This document shows positions 20,007 to 30,835 of a DNA stretch of 64,000 bases, in pieces. Within the stretch, counting starts at the first letter, position 1, and every line of letters begins with the position of its first letter. Made by a program: the position numbers and the translations under genes. Where the stretch lies: contig JAYMGJ010000094.1 in NCBI GenBank assembly GCA_037178675.1, positions 1-64,000 of the forward strand. Reading direction: 5' to 3'. Under the pieces are notes generated by a model. That model searched no databases and was not told where the DNA came from. It saw nothing but the letters and a program-made list of their open reading frames with translations. This DNA is from Scleroderma bovista. Lineage: Eukaryota > Basidiomycota > Agaricomycetes > Boletales > Sclerodermataceae.

Positions 20007-23000
20007 CTACATGGACGCAAGTGGTCCGGGTTTGTCCGGATACCGGACATGGTAATCTTCTAAGAGTTCCATAGCGTTGCCAAGTTCAGTGGCGAGAAGC
20101 CATGACGTTTCTTCGTCAGTCCCTTCGTAACCGGACCATCGTACCAAGTAAAGTAGCTTGCATGATCTGCGTCGACGGTCAACCTTGGAGTCGAGGATCT
20201 CAGAGATCTCGAACTCCGGTTCACCATCTACTTCGACCGGTGGCGGAGGAGGTTGTATCCGGTCCGGTATGGTGTTGGGTATGGCCGGTTCAAGTTGGGA
20301 GACATGGAAGACAGGATGAACGGCGCGCATGGAATCTGGAAGGCGTAGCGTAAAAGAGAGAGAGCCTACTTGTGCTATGATAGTGTAAGGCCCCAGATTC
20401 TTTTCTGATAGCTTTTTGGATGGTTGAGTCGACCGGAAGTATTTGGCTTTAACGTATACTTGGTCGCCAACCTTGAAGTCCGGTGCCGGAGTACGTTTGG
20501 CATCAGCCGGACCTTGGTAGCGAAGTTGCGTGTTGGCCATTTCTTCTCGAAGGTATTGATGCAGCGACTCAAGGTCGACTGCGTAATCACGAGCCCGTTC
20601 AGAGGTCATATCGCGTTCTGGGTAGACGGAGATGTTGGGATGATAACCTTTGTTGGCGAAGAATGGTGAGACTCCGGTGGTAGCACTAGGTGCGTTGTTG
20701 TAAGTGAACTCCGCCAGTGGGAGTAGGTCCGCCCAGTTGTCCTGCTGGTAGTTGCAGTAGATCCGGAGGTACTGTTCCAGTGTCTGGTTAGACCGCTCTG
20801 TCTGGCCATCGCCCTCTGGGTGGTAACTGGAGGTGAAATGGAGGCGCATGTCGAGAGCCTTCCCAAGTGACCGGAAGAAGTGTGAGACGAACTCAGTTCC
20901 TCGATCTGAGGTGACGTGGGCGGGAACACCGTGCTTGGAGAATACGTGGAGCAAGAAGAGTTTTGCGAGCTCCGGGCTAGTGATGGTGTCGTGAGTAGGA
21001 ATGAAAATGGCTTGTTTAGAAAGCCTGTCTACTATGACCAGGATGGCTGTAAAGTCAGTGGATGAAGGGAGTTGCTCTATGAAGTCCATCGAGATGGAAT
21101 TCCAGGGCTTCTCTGGTACGGGAAGCTGTTTCAGCAGCCCGTAGGGTCTATGGTGCGGTGTCTTAGCTCTTGCGCAAGAAGTACAGGACCGGACGTAGTC
21201 TTTGACGAAGGTCCTGAGACCGGGCCAAGTATACTCACGCCGGATTAGTTCTAGAGTCCGGTTTTGCCCAAAGTGACCAGCGAGTGGGTGATCGTGTCGA
21301 TACCGGAGCACCCGGAGACGGAGGTCATCCAAGTCCGGTACGTATATACGACCGTCTAGTCGAAGGAAACCAGCCTCGTCGGTGGACCAGCGAGAGTCTG
21401 GTGGATCTGCGAGGTGGACCTGGGCAATGGGATCAGAGGGTAGTGCAGAGAGGATGTCGCTGTGGAGTGTTTCCACGTCCATGATTGGGACTGCACGGAG
21501 GACCGGAAACTCTAGATAAGTAGCGCGAAGAGAATTAGAGAGTTGTTCTTGAGTGAACACTGGCCTAAGGTTTTGGGGGTTGACCCGGGCGTAGCCACTA
21601 TCCCCCTCTTTGGGGTAGACGTCCCATCGTCTAGTGAGAGCGTTGGGCTTGGCACCGAGCTTACCAGGGCGGAAGCGAATGACAAGATTAAATTGTGATA
21701 AAAACTCGGACCACCGGGCTTGCCGGCGGGAAAGTACCTTTGAGGTGGAGAAATACTCGAGGTTCTTGTGGTCCGTGACAACGTCTATAGGGGAGGCGGA
21801 GCCTTCGAGGTAATGGCGCCAGTTCCGGAAAGCTTCGAAAATAGCAAGTAGTTCCTTATCGTGGGTGTCGTAGTTTAACTCCGGAGCAGTTAAAGTCCGG
21901 GAGTAGTATGCGACCGGACGAATCTCTCCGTCGGCGCAAGTGATAGACAAGATGCCAGCGACAGCGTAGTCAGAGGCATCAGTTTCCACAATAATAGGGG
22001 TGTCCGGAATGAAGTGGGTAAGGATGGGCGCGGTAGTGAAGGCGTGCTTGAGAGCATTGAAAGAGCGTCAACATTCCTCAGAGAAGTTCCAAGGAGCATC
22101 CTTCCGGGTGAGCCAGGTGAGAGGGACCACAATGTCCGAGTAGTTGAATATAAACCGGCGGTAGAAATTGGCGAAGCCTAGGAAGGACTGGATGTCCTTT
22201 ACCTTTCGAGGTTCAGGCCAGTCGGAGATGGTCTGGATTTTGTCCGGAGACATAGTTAGACCGTCAGGAGATAGGCGGTAGCCAAGATACTCTACCGAGT
22301 CCGAGTGGAACTCGCATTTCTCCGGTTTGGCGAAGAGGCCATGCAACCGGAGACGGCGGAGCACTTCCCGGACGTGCTGCTGGTGGGACTCCATATCCTC
22401 GGAGTAGATGAGGATGTCGTCGAGGTACATGACGACGCAAACGTCCAGCATGTCAGCGAAGATGGTGTTGACAAAGCGCTGGAAGGCTGCAGGGGCGTTA
22501 GTGAGGCCAAAGGGCATTACTAACCACTCGTAAGACCCATAGCGCGTACGGAAGGCGGTCTTCCATTCATCGCCTGGAGCAATCCGGACTAAATGGTACG
22601 CGTGCCGGAGATCGATCTTTGAATAGATTTTAGCACGGCTGGGTGAGTCCAATAGATCAGAGATTAGGGGGAGTGGATAGCGATCCTTTTTGGTGATTTT
22701 GTTTAGGCCTCGGAAGTCAACGCAGAGGCGGAGTGAGCCGTCCTTCTTTTTTACGAAGAGGACCGGAGCAGCGTGGGAGGAAGCGGTAGGACGGATGAAA
22801 CCTGTATTGAGATTCTCGTCGATGAAGGTCCGGAGAGCAGAGAGCTCAACTGGAGACAGTGAGTAGAGAGTTCCCAGAGGAGGGGAGGTACCTTCTTCAA
22901 GGTCGATCTTCAAGTCGTAGTCGCGATGCGGGGGAAGTTCAGAGGCCTTCGCCTTACTGAACACATCCGCATAATCGCGATACTCCGGAGGGACGATGTC

Positions 23001-23722
23001 CAAGTCCGGCGGAGTAGAGGCGGAGGAAGAACGAGCCTTTGCTGTGTCAGAAGGACGCAGCTGAAGTTGGTATTTGGTGGATCCTTCTAATTTGCACGCA
23101 CGCACGAATGCGGCTGCGTTAATCAGAGAGATGTGGGGAGGGGTGCAAACCGGAGTGTCGACAGATGGCGCGAGGCCGGGGTCAGATTGGCTGGAGAGGC
23201 CGGAGACAGGGTTACCGGACTGAACCGGAGAGGGAGTCGACGGGGGCGCTAGCAAACTTGGTGCAAGGGTCCGGAAAGTTAAACTGCTCAGTACCCAGTC
23301 AATCAACGGATTGTAGCGGGTGAGCCAGTTATGTCCAAGGACAATCGAGCATTCAGAATCTAACGGAGCGAGGTAAAAAGTCATAGGGGTGACATCACCG
23401 GATGCGGGGAATTTCACTGATAAATCGACAGCTTGAGTGATTACAAAGTTTGATGTACCGTCAAAGAGCCGGAGTGTAATCGGAGGAACGGAGTAGGTGG
23501 TAATATTGTTTTTGTGCGCGAATTGTATATCTACAAAGCAATGCGTGGACCCGGAGTCCACAAGAGTGTGGGTTTTAGGTAAGTCAAATGGTAAGAGGAT
23601 AACATGTGGCATAAGGGAATTAGGATCGTAAAGAGCGGACGCGTTGAGGCGAGCCTCCTTGGGTGCACTTCTGGAGTCAACGCAGCTCACCGGTTGTGCG
23701 GAGGTCCGGGAGCTGCTTACTC
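20007..23722 (-). pseudogene. Gypsy pol: PR, RT, RNase H, integrase, chromodomain
   Basis: The frame enters at the gag-pol slip site (23729-23723) and is open to 22071, then TGA at 22070-22068, then open again to 20007. Domains in order: aspartic protease LVDSGSTHCFVD; reverse transcriptase with LCVDFRGLNKIT, YLDDILIYS (YxDD) and the LGFANFYRRFI end; RNase H starting METDASDYAVAG; integrase with the zinc-binding HX3H/CX2C region (CTSCARAKTPHH), DDE residues in SMDFIEQ, TSDRGTEF and EGDGQTERSN; and a C-terminal chromodomain (LYLVRWSGYEG...ETSWL) that defines chromoviruses and usually steers integration to heterochromatin. The single TGA lies between RT and RNase H in a context that fits CGA to TGA. 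About 1,230 codons. Confidence 0.93.
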
Positions 23723-25140
23723 TTTTTTTGACTCGGAGTTGGCACCCGAGTTAGTAGAGTCCGTCTTACCGGACTCTGCAGCGATGGCCGCAGCGCGAGC
23801 CTTGGCCTTTTTGGTCTTTTTTGGACAGTTGTCCGCGAAATGACCGGTACCTCCGCAGAACATGCAGAGGTTGTTGTCCAGATGCCTTTTGCGCTCGTCT
23901 GCGGTTAGCTTCCCGTCCTTACCAAGCTTGTTGGTTAGGTCTGGTCTGGAACCGGAGGAGGACTGGTTGCTGGTCGTCTTGGACGAGCCAGAGTTGGCGG
24001 GGCTGGGGGAGTTTCCGGTCTTGGATTTCTCCTGACCGGGTTAGGGGAGTTGCCTCCGGAGTTGGAGGGCTTGGTTGGGGATGAGGTGGACTGGGTCTTT
24101 GTCGTACGAGAGATCTCGTCTTTGCGCTCCCAATAGCACGCGTCGATCTCTTGACAAAGGGCCCTAAGCCCATGTAGAGTCAGGGGCTTCCCAACTCGAG
24201 CTATCTCGTCCTTGAGGTGATCCGGGAGACCGGACTAGAATAGGCGGCGGAGCGCGCCATCTCCGTAGTCCTGGACCTGGGAGGCGAGTCGGTTGAAGTC
24301 CACGATATACCACGTAACACGGTGTGCGTCCTTCATCCGGAGATGCTCGAGCTGATGTTCAGCATCAGCGATGGGGTCGTGAGGTCCAAAGGTGTTCTGG
24401 AGCTCAGCGACAAAGTGGACCCAACTGTCCATCCAGAGTGGACGGTCAGCCGGATCGCCGGAGTGCAGTAGGTCCGGTTCAAACCATTCTAGGGTCATCC
24501 CTTTTAGATATGATTGGGCGAAAGTTACCTTTGCCCTATCAAGGCGGAATGCCTTGGCTCGATCCTGGAAACAGAGCTCACACTGGACCAAGAAGGTCCT
24601 GAGCTTTTTGGGATCCGTACCGTCGAAGGTGTCCGGTTCGCAGACCTTGGCACGGGAGGAAGAGGAGTCGTTGGTCCGGCAGGAGGAGCGGGAGAGGCGA
24701 TTGACGGCGACTGCTAGGTTTTGGAAAACAGCTAGACCAGGGTCTAGCTCGTCCATGGCGTCGACGAAGTCATCGTCATCGTCATCATCGTTGTCGCCAT
24801 CTCCGGGGTCGTCCGGATCACCTCCGGGTCCGTCCTCAGGGCCAAACCACTGGTGTCGGGCAGGTTCACAACGGTAAGGGAATCGATCACCAGAAACGGA
24901 TTCGTGGTGACCTAAGTCTGCAGAACCACGAAGGCTCTGAGACGCAGCATCTCGACACGGAGTCAAAGGCGCTGTAGGGTTTCGAGCTGTAAAGCTCCGG
25001 AATTGGCTAACTGAAGCCGGAGGTTGCCTGCGGTTAGACAGGGCTTGATGAGCAGCAGAGAGGTGGAGGTCGTCTACTGCACCTGCTTCTTCAGCAAGTG
25101 CTGCAGCGGTACAAGCACGAGAGCGCGTAGTCATAGTCAT
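23717..25140 (-). pseudogene. Gypsy gag with stop and frameshift
   Basis: Starts at ATG 25140, 70 bp inside the 5' LTR. Acidic N-terminal region, then the capsid-like block (FLVQCELCFQDR, TFAQSYLKGMTLEWFE, FVAELQNTFG) up to TAG at 24237-24235. The same frame continues after the stop with GLPDHLKDEIARVG and reaches about 24040, where one missing base shifts the frame. The last part encodes a zinc knuckle, CMFCGGTGHFADNC (CX2CX4HX4C), near 23857-23816 and ends at TAA 23719. So at least one nonsense codon and one single-base deletion break the gene. Confidence 0.9.
23723..23729 (-). promoter_or_regulatory. Likely -1 frameshift site between gag and pol
   Basis: Seven A residues on the minus strand, read A_AAA_AAA in gag frame, lie one codon before the gag stop. 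A -1 slip there leads directly into the open pol frame. This fits the X_XXY_YYZ rule; no downstream structure was tested. Confidence 0.6.
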
Positions 25141-25209
25141 AAGAAATAGAAGCTAGTTTGCGTACGGGGTATGGAACAGTGAACCCACACAAGTGTGAGT
25201 CTGAAATAC

Positions 25210-25850
25210 TGTCAAGTCCGGGTCTACTCCGGTAGGGGGTCCGGTCAAGTCCGGACGAGCGCGGACGAAGGAAGAGGGCAGAGGGCTGGACAAGGGATTA
25301 GTCCGGCCGGAGTTGGTGACCGCTTGGATTCAATGACAAGGACGACGTGCGTTGATCCCTTGCGTAGGTTCCGGTCAAGGTGATAGAGACGGAGACAGAG
25401 ACGGAGACAGGCAGAGACTGGAGTAGTGACTAAGTTGATTTCAGACTGAGGAGTACAGGATAAACTACAGAGTACTTATACTAAGTAGAACTAGGGTCGA
25501 GTACATACGGTGACAAGTAAACAGCCTAAAAGGCGGACAAGGGACAACCGGAGGAAGGACTAGGTCAGGTCCGGTGAAAATAAAGTCAGGACCGGGTAAA
25601 ATAAATCAGGTCCGGTGAAAATGCTACAAGGTATAGGATATATCGAGTTCACGGAGAACTCACGTCAAGACAGGGTAAACGGCGAAGTGTGGTAACGAGC
25701 GAATGGAGCATAGACCAAGGGTCGTGCTTAACGGAAGGTTATCTGCGTGAGTGCGACCGGAGTAGGAGACGAGCGACCGGAGTAGAGCTGTAGAGCTGCG
25801 ATGCGACCGGAGTGACCGGATAAGGCCCAGAGTTGGGCATGGTCGTAACA
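25210..25850 (-). repeat. Gypsy 5' LTR
   Basis: Sense direction TGTTACGACC (25850) to ACTTGACA (25210). Contains 15 CCGG tetramers in 641 bp by my count. The leader to the gag ATG is 69 bp; I could not identify a clear tRNA primer-binding site in it. Confidence 0.95.
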
Positions 25851-25855
25851 CATAC

Positions 25856-26142
25856 CATGGGAACAATATGATACTTTGATCGCCGATGAACTATTGGACA
25901 TGTGTATGATAATACTATTCTGATACTGTATCATCATTGGTAGAATTGTGGGTAATAGGATCACGGAAGACTATGAGGGAATGAATTTGCCCTCTTGAAT
26001 CATGTGAGGCATTGGTACTGGTAACTAGCGACAACTGCGAAGTCGCACTTCGGGTATTCAAGATGAGCTGACAGCCAGTAATGCAAGCCAGGCAACACAA
26101 GAAATTTGATGAGACAAAGATGGACTCAATAGACTAAAACTG
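25856..26142. other. 3' flank of DUF6533 gene
   Basis: No gene seen. AT-rich, directly after the Gypsy target duplication. Confidence 0.5.
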
Positions 26143-27530
26143 TCAGGTTTCGGTTGTCCTGAAATAAAGAAGGAAACCTACAAGTTTAGCAAGCAATAGC
26201 GGAATGCAAACAAGCAGATAAAGCAACATTCTGGTGGTGTCAGTTAACTTCCATTGTCCAGTGGTAGTACTCACAAGGAAGTATATCACATTTCCTTCTA
26301 TAAGAACAACTCTAAGGTGTCGAGCTCCATTCCGAGTTGCTGGCGAGGAACATCTATAGCACTGAAGGGCAGCCCATAGAGCAAGGGAAAGTAATAGAAG
26401 CTCGTAAGTGAAGCCTACAGAAAAAATGATATATAAATCGATATGTTGTGTGAGTAAATTGCCAGTGGCTCGAGACATCCAAGGTAGCAATTAGTAGTTT
26501 CCACTAAGATGATCACTGGAAATCAATGACTGACCTCTGAAAATGCCTGTTACAAACATGACAGCATTTTCTATGATGAAACCTAACACCATAACGAACA
26601 TTACTCTCTTTGAACGGTTGTAAAGAGCATAAAGCCACATTTGGAGAACGACTGAAAGTGTGAGACTGCAGCATTAAATAGTTATGAAGAACACCTACTT
26701 TGCACAAGTATATATTGCACTAGGACAACCCAGCCTTCGAAGATAAGGAATGTATGGTTGCCTATGCAGATTTGATTGAATGATGAAAACACTCATCTAA
26801 AGTTCTTGCTTACAGCTGCCATCAGAGCTGGTGATAGTATAAGTTGACTATATCCTAAGGCTAGATGATGAGGAACTCACAACTATCAAGATAGTCAATT
26901 ATCAGCTGTGAATTATATGAACTTAGTGCTTGCCTCGATCGAGTTATTCCAAATTGAAAGGAGTACTGGCCTCCATGAGTGTTATGTAAACCTTGAACAA
27001 TTACAATGACCTACCTCCAGTACAAAGCCTATCAATGGCCCTTTGGCTCAAGCACTATTGAAATGGACCCAGTGAAGGACGCACAGGATGGCTATAATAC
27101 CAAAGTATCGCAACTGAGACCATTTATGTAATTCAAGAAACAAAGTCAGGCCCATGGTATATGTATTTACATAAGGCTTACCACGAGATATATCAGGGTG
27201 GCTGCTGACATGGGTTTTTTCTGTACAATCTCGGACGTCAAATGCTGCCCGGTCCAAGCAAGGGAGTTGGGGTACCCAAATATACTCGACCTTTCCAGAA
27301 GACATTGGGACAATTGATCAGATTTGACACCAAATAGAGGTTCTTTACCTCCTTGGCAAATGTAATTGCTGATCAACATGATCAGTTTCAGAAACATCAA
27401 GTGAGTAGCACATATCCTGACCACAATCATACAGTATCAGGGCAGGAGGTACCACTGTAGAGATCAAATTTAACAGGACGACATCACTGGGACTGAATTT
27501 TTCCGATAATGCTGTATATGCACTTTGCAA
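26143..27530 (-). CDS. DUF6533-type seven-helix membrane protein
   Basis: Intron-rich gene of the DUF6533 family, predicted multi-pass membrane proteins common in Agaricomycetes and of unknown function. Exons I can fix: 27530-27422 (SDVVLLNLISTVVPPALILYDC), 27368-27349, 27290-27276, 27220-27182 and one starting 27113. Spliced together they read the family signature ...AITFAKEVEYIW, then KKPMSAATLIYLV and LRYFGII. Further on come LTLSVVLQMWLYALYNRSKR (about 26672-26540) and the C-terminal helix block YELLLLSLALWAALQCYR ending with VVLIEGNVIYFLV. Exons of 20 and 15 nt are present. The exons between 27060 and 26680 I could not resolve. No nonsense codon was found in the parts I could read. Confidence 0.72.
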
Positions 27531-27590
27531 TAAGTACCGTGTCTAACATGTGACTATCTGACAAGGATAGTCATGCATGGCCTTATAAGT

Positions 27591-28035
27591 CTTTATAAGG
27601 CTTTAAGCTTCACACAAGATTTCTAGGTAATGGTAACCTAACACATTATGATAGGCATGGTAATACACAAACTATCAGTTCTGTAAGCCCATTCAGTCTA
27701 TGTCAGATAACACTTGATCACACTTCTCATGTCCTTAAACAAGGACATGATTTATCAGATTGGCTGAACCCTGTATTGATCATAAGTTGGATAATGTTAT
27801 ATATGGTTGTATAAGGCTTTGAGCTTGACACAAAAATTATAGGTGATGGCAACCTAACACATTATGATAGGCATGGTAATACACAAACTATAAGTTCTGT
27901 ATGTCCATTCATTTCATGTCAGATAACACTTTGACCACACTTCTCATGAGTTTAAACAGGGACATGATTTATCAGATTGGTTGAATTGCATGAGTTGGAT
28001 AATGTCACATATGGCTGTATAAGGCTTTCAACATG
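27591..28035. repeat. About 210-bp tandem duplication
   Basis: ATAAGGCTTT begins copies at 27595, 27811 and, partial, 28018 (spacing 216 and 207 bp). The copies share GGTAACCTAACACATTATGATAGGCATGG-like and TCAGATAACACTT text. It lies upstream of the DUF6533 gene. Confidence 0.85.
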
Positions 28036-28164
28036 AAGTTTATGGACTTTGTTGTAACAAGCATAAAATACCACTATTTATTAATTATGTAATTGCTAAC
28101 CACTGTGGGTCAGATTTTCAGAGATAAAGTTTAGTGACTTACCTCATGCAATTACCATATGAGA

Positions 28165-28295
28165 TAAACAATAGCAACTTAGCTGATCCGGCGAAATGCA
28201 ACTTACCTAACCCTGATCCAATGAAATGTAACTTACCTGACCCTGCTCCAACCCGATTCAGTGTAACAGTAACTTACCTGACCCAGCTTCAACTC
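28165..28295. repeat. About 32-bp tandem repeats
   Basis: Four imperfect units of the type AACTTACCTGACCCTGATCC, the first weaker (AACTTAGCTGATCCGG). No coding evidence. Confidence 0.75.
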
Positions 28296-28660
28296 GAAGA
28301 TCGAAGTCACAGACAAGAGTGAAGAACCTAAACAGTTCCTTCCAGGAGGGTTTATATATAACATGGGTACTGTACAGTTCTTACTGATCATTTCCCGCGC
28401 TTTGACCATTTCTACTTTAGGGTACATTTGCAAATTCAGTACACCTGCCGGTCACACTCGACAGCACCTTGGACAATGGTGGGGATACGGTTGTTGTCAT
28501 CGCTGGACAACAGCACTTGACAGCGCTTAGCCGACCACCCAGCCTGTCCGACTCTGTGCCAGTCTGTCGGACTCCCGGAGTGCCAGTCTGGTTGTCACTC
28601 GATTCAAATATTCAGTAGAGAAAAAAAAGTATATTAGGACTAAAGAAAACTAGAGTGCTA
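28296..28660. other. No gene recognised
   Basis: Contains repeated short words such as CGACAGCACCTTGGAC, ACAGCACTTGACAGC and CAGTCTG. No supported coding region. Confidence 0.4.
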
Positions 28661-28663
28661 ATC

Positions 28664-29912
28664 ACAAATGACTAAATAATATATTTATACGACCGGGCCC
28701 GTGGTTGTCGAACGCAGGGGAGGGCGATCGTCGACGCTGCGCTGGCGCGATGGCCAGCGTTGCTGTGGCTGGGAGGTTGGTGGGCGTCGGGGGCGTCATT
28801 GTCGGATGACGCTGGGATGGGAGTCATCCCGTCGTCGCGCCGTTGCGCCGTCGCCGTCGACGCTGGGGATGTGGGTGGTCGCATCGCCGCCGTCGACGCT
28901 GGGGGTGGTGGCGGGGTCGTTGTCGTTGTCGTCGTGGTCAGTGTTGATGGCCACGGCGACGACGTTGACGGTGGGGGTCGTCGTCATCAGTGGCCACCTC
29001 GACGACGTTGGTGGTGGGGCCGTCGTTGCCCTCGCGTTGGTGGTGGCCGTCGACGCTGGTGGTGGAGCGGTGGTGGTGGCCTAGCCGTCGTCGTCGTCGT
29101 CTGGTCGACGACGCTGCTGGTGGTGGTGGTGGTTGGTGTCGTCGCCATCGGCCGTGGTGGGGTCGTTGTCGTCGTCGTTGCTGATGGTGGTCGATCGACG
29201 ACGCTGGTGGTGACGGTGGCTGTGGGCGAGGCGTGTAGTGACGCGGTAAATACTATTAGGAAATGTTGATAGTTCAATATGCTGATATAATCGTTACACA
29301 AACACACGCACACACATACTTGAAAATTTTTGAAGTCTCTCATTCTCATTTTCATCCGTCGACCACCACCCGACAGTCACCACCACCACCGTCAACGCGA
29401 CCACCACCACCACCGTCAACGCGACCACCACCACCCACCACCGTCGATGACGACGTGGCCACCACCCACCAACGTCGACCACCACCACCACCATCAACGC
29501 GACCACCACCACCAACAGCGTCGACAACGACAACGTGGCCACCACCACCAACGTCGACGACGCGACCGCCACCACCACCAGCCTCGTCGACGACGACCCC
29601 ACCAGCAGCGTCAACGACGCGACGACCACCACCAATGGCCACAACGACGCCACCGGCGTCGTCGACGACACGGACACCACCACCAACGTCGACGAGGCCA
29701 CCACCAACGACAACCGCCACCCCACCAGCAGCGTCGACGATGACACGACCACCCCACCAGCAGCATCGACGACGACCCACCCCACCACCAGCGACGACGA
29801 CGATAACAATGACCACCTCGCCGCGGTCGCCGCCACTACCCCCATCACCTGCGTCGACATTGCGGCCATCGATGACGACGACAACCACCTCGGTATATAT
29901 AATACTTAGTCT
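28664..29912. repeat. Inverted GTC/CAC minisatellite arms
   Basis: Left arm (28690-29240) is built of GTCGTC, GGTGGT and GTCGACG words, right arm (29345-29895) of the complementary GACGAC, ACCACC and CGTCGAC words, with about 100 bp of unrelated AT-rich sequence between. Outer ends are also inversely similar: GACTAAATAATATATTTATACGACC at left against GACTAAGTATTATATATACC-type at right. This suggests a palindromic element rather than a simple satellite. Long open frames on both strands are low-complexity by-products. Confidence 0.7.
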
Positions 29913-30659
29913 TTGTTCTGTAGTTTATTGAATTAATATAAATTGGTTAACATTAACATTGAATGAATTGAGTGCTTGAAAAGTTTCAAGTACAGGCAGT
30001 AAAGGTAATATGGATGCTGTTGATAGTGCTACTGGGACAGTCTGGACAGTGCTAGCCAGTTAGGTACCTTGCTAGGAGTAGCTGGGGCTCTGGGGTAACT
30101 GGCCAGTACTGTCCAGTGCTGTCCAGGGGAGGGTTGGTTTGCTGATGCAACCTGCTTTCTCAACAGACTCATTCTCAGGCACGAATACGCCGATACTATT
30201 GACACTAATTGCCTTCCATCGATCTGGACGCCTGGGCAATTCAACTTCAGAATGCACTCTGTGTTCTCGACTTTGAGAGTGCATCGTGAGTTGTGCCCAA
30301 ATAGGCAATATAGGAAATGAGCTCTCCGCACGAAATGTAGCCTAGTTGATATGTTGTGAGCACAGCCTTCCATGGCCACATATAGAACATGTCTATTTTA
30401 TATTATTTGAAGATGACTGCATGGTCTTACCATACCCCTACTATGAAAGTACCTGTATTTCAGATCCTTCTGTCTGTTGATCATGTTGAAAATGTACTTT
30501 CCTATTCCACCATGCACCATACTATGCAAGCTGATAGTCATTGGCTCTGCAAGAGTGATCTACCCCAGGAACTACAATATTTATGTACAGTTATTGGTCA
30601 ATACAAACTTTGCAGTCTTGTCTAACACTGTATCATAGGGGGAGAAATTGATAATGGCC
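29913..30659. other. No gene recognised
   Basis: Around 30000-30140 there are repeated TGGACAGTGCTAGCC and CTGTCCAGTGCTGTCC words. No supported gene. Confidence 0.4.
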
Positions 30660-30679
30660 ATATAATTATCTTTTCACAA

Positions 30680-30835
30680 ATTGCATTATGTCAGTCATGC
30701 TGAATTGGACAGCTGTTGGTAACTTAATGACATGGATCATATAATGTCAATTAATTATTTTTTCATGAGTTGCATTATGTCAGTCATGCTGAATTAGATA
30801 GCTGTTGGTAACTTAATGACAAGATCATATATCAG
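30680..30835. repeat. 89-bp tandem duplication
   Basis: TTGCATTATGTCAGTCATGC starts at 30681 and again at 30770; the copies run on with GCTGTTGGTAACTTAATGAC. Two units, few differences. Confidence 0.85.

Larger units (their letters stand above)
17994..25850 (-). mobile_element. Ty3/Gypsy chromovirus, full length, decayed
   Basis: A 7,857-bp element in minus orientation with LTRs at 25850-25210 (5') and 18635-17994 (3'), each about 641 bp, TGTTACGACC...ACTTGACA in sense direction. The target duplication CATAC is at 17989-17993 and 25851-25855. A polypurine tract (AAAAGGGGGATAC, minus strand) abuts the 3' LTR at 18636-18648. Gene order is gag, protease, reverse transcriptase, RNase H, integrase, chromodomain. 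All coding parts carry at least one break, so this copy is not autonomous. An additional plus-strand gene lies between pol and the 3' LTR. Confidence 0.95.

Noticed and set aside
24392..24877. Plus-strand frame of 161 codons inside gag
   Set aside because: Antisense shadow of gag; no splice sites or domain, unlike the supported antisense gene at 18801-19837.
27541..28130. Possible CRISPR-like or regulatory array
   Set aside because: Only two to three units of about 210 bp with no spacer structure; an ordinary tandem duplication in a eukaryote.
28701..29931. Several long frames of Pro/Thr, His/Arg or Val/Gly repeats
   Set aside because: Low-complexity GTC/CAC minisatellite; overlapping frames on both strands without any family signature.
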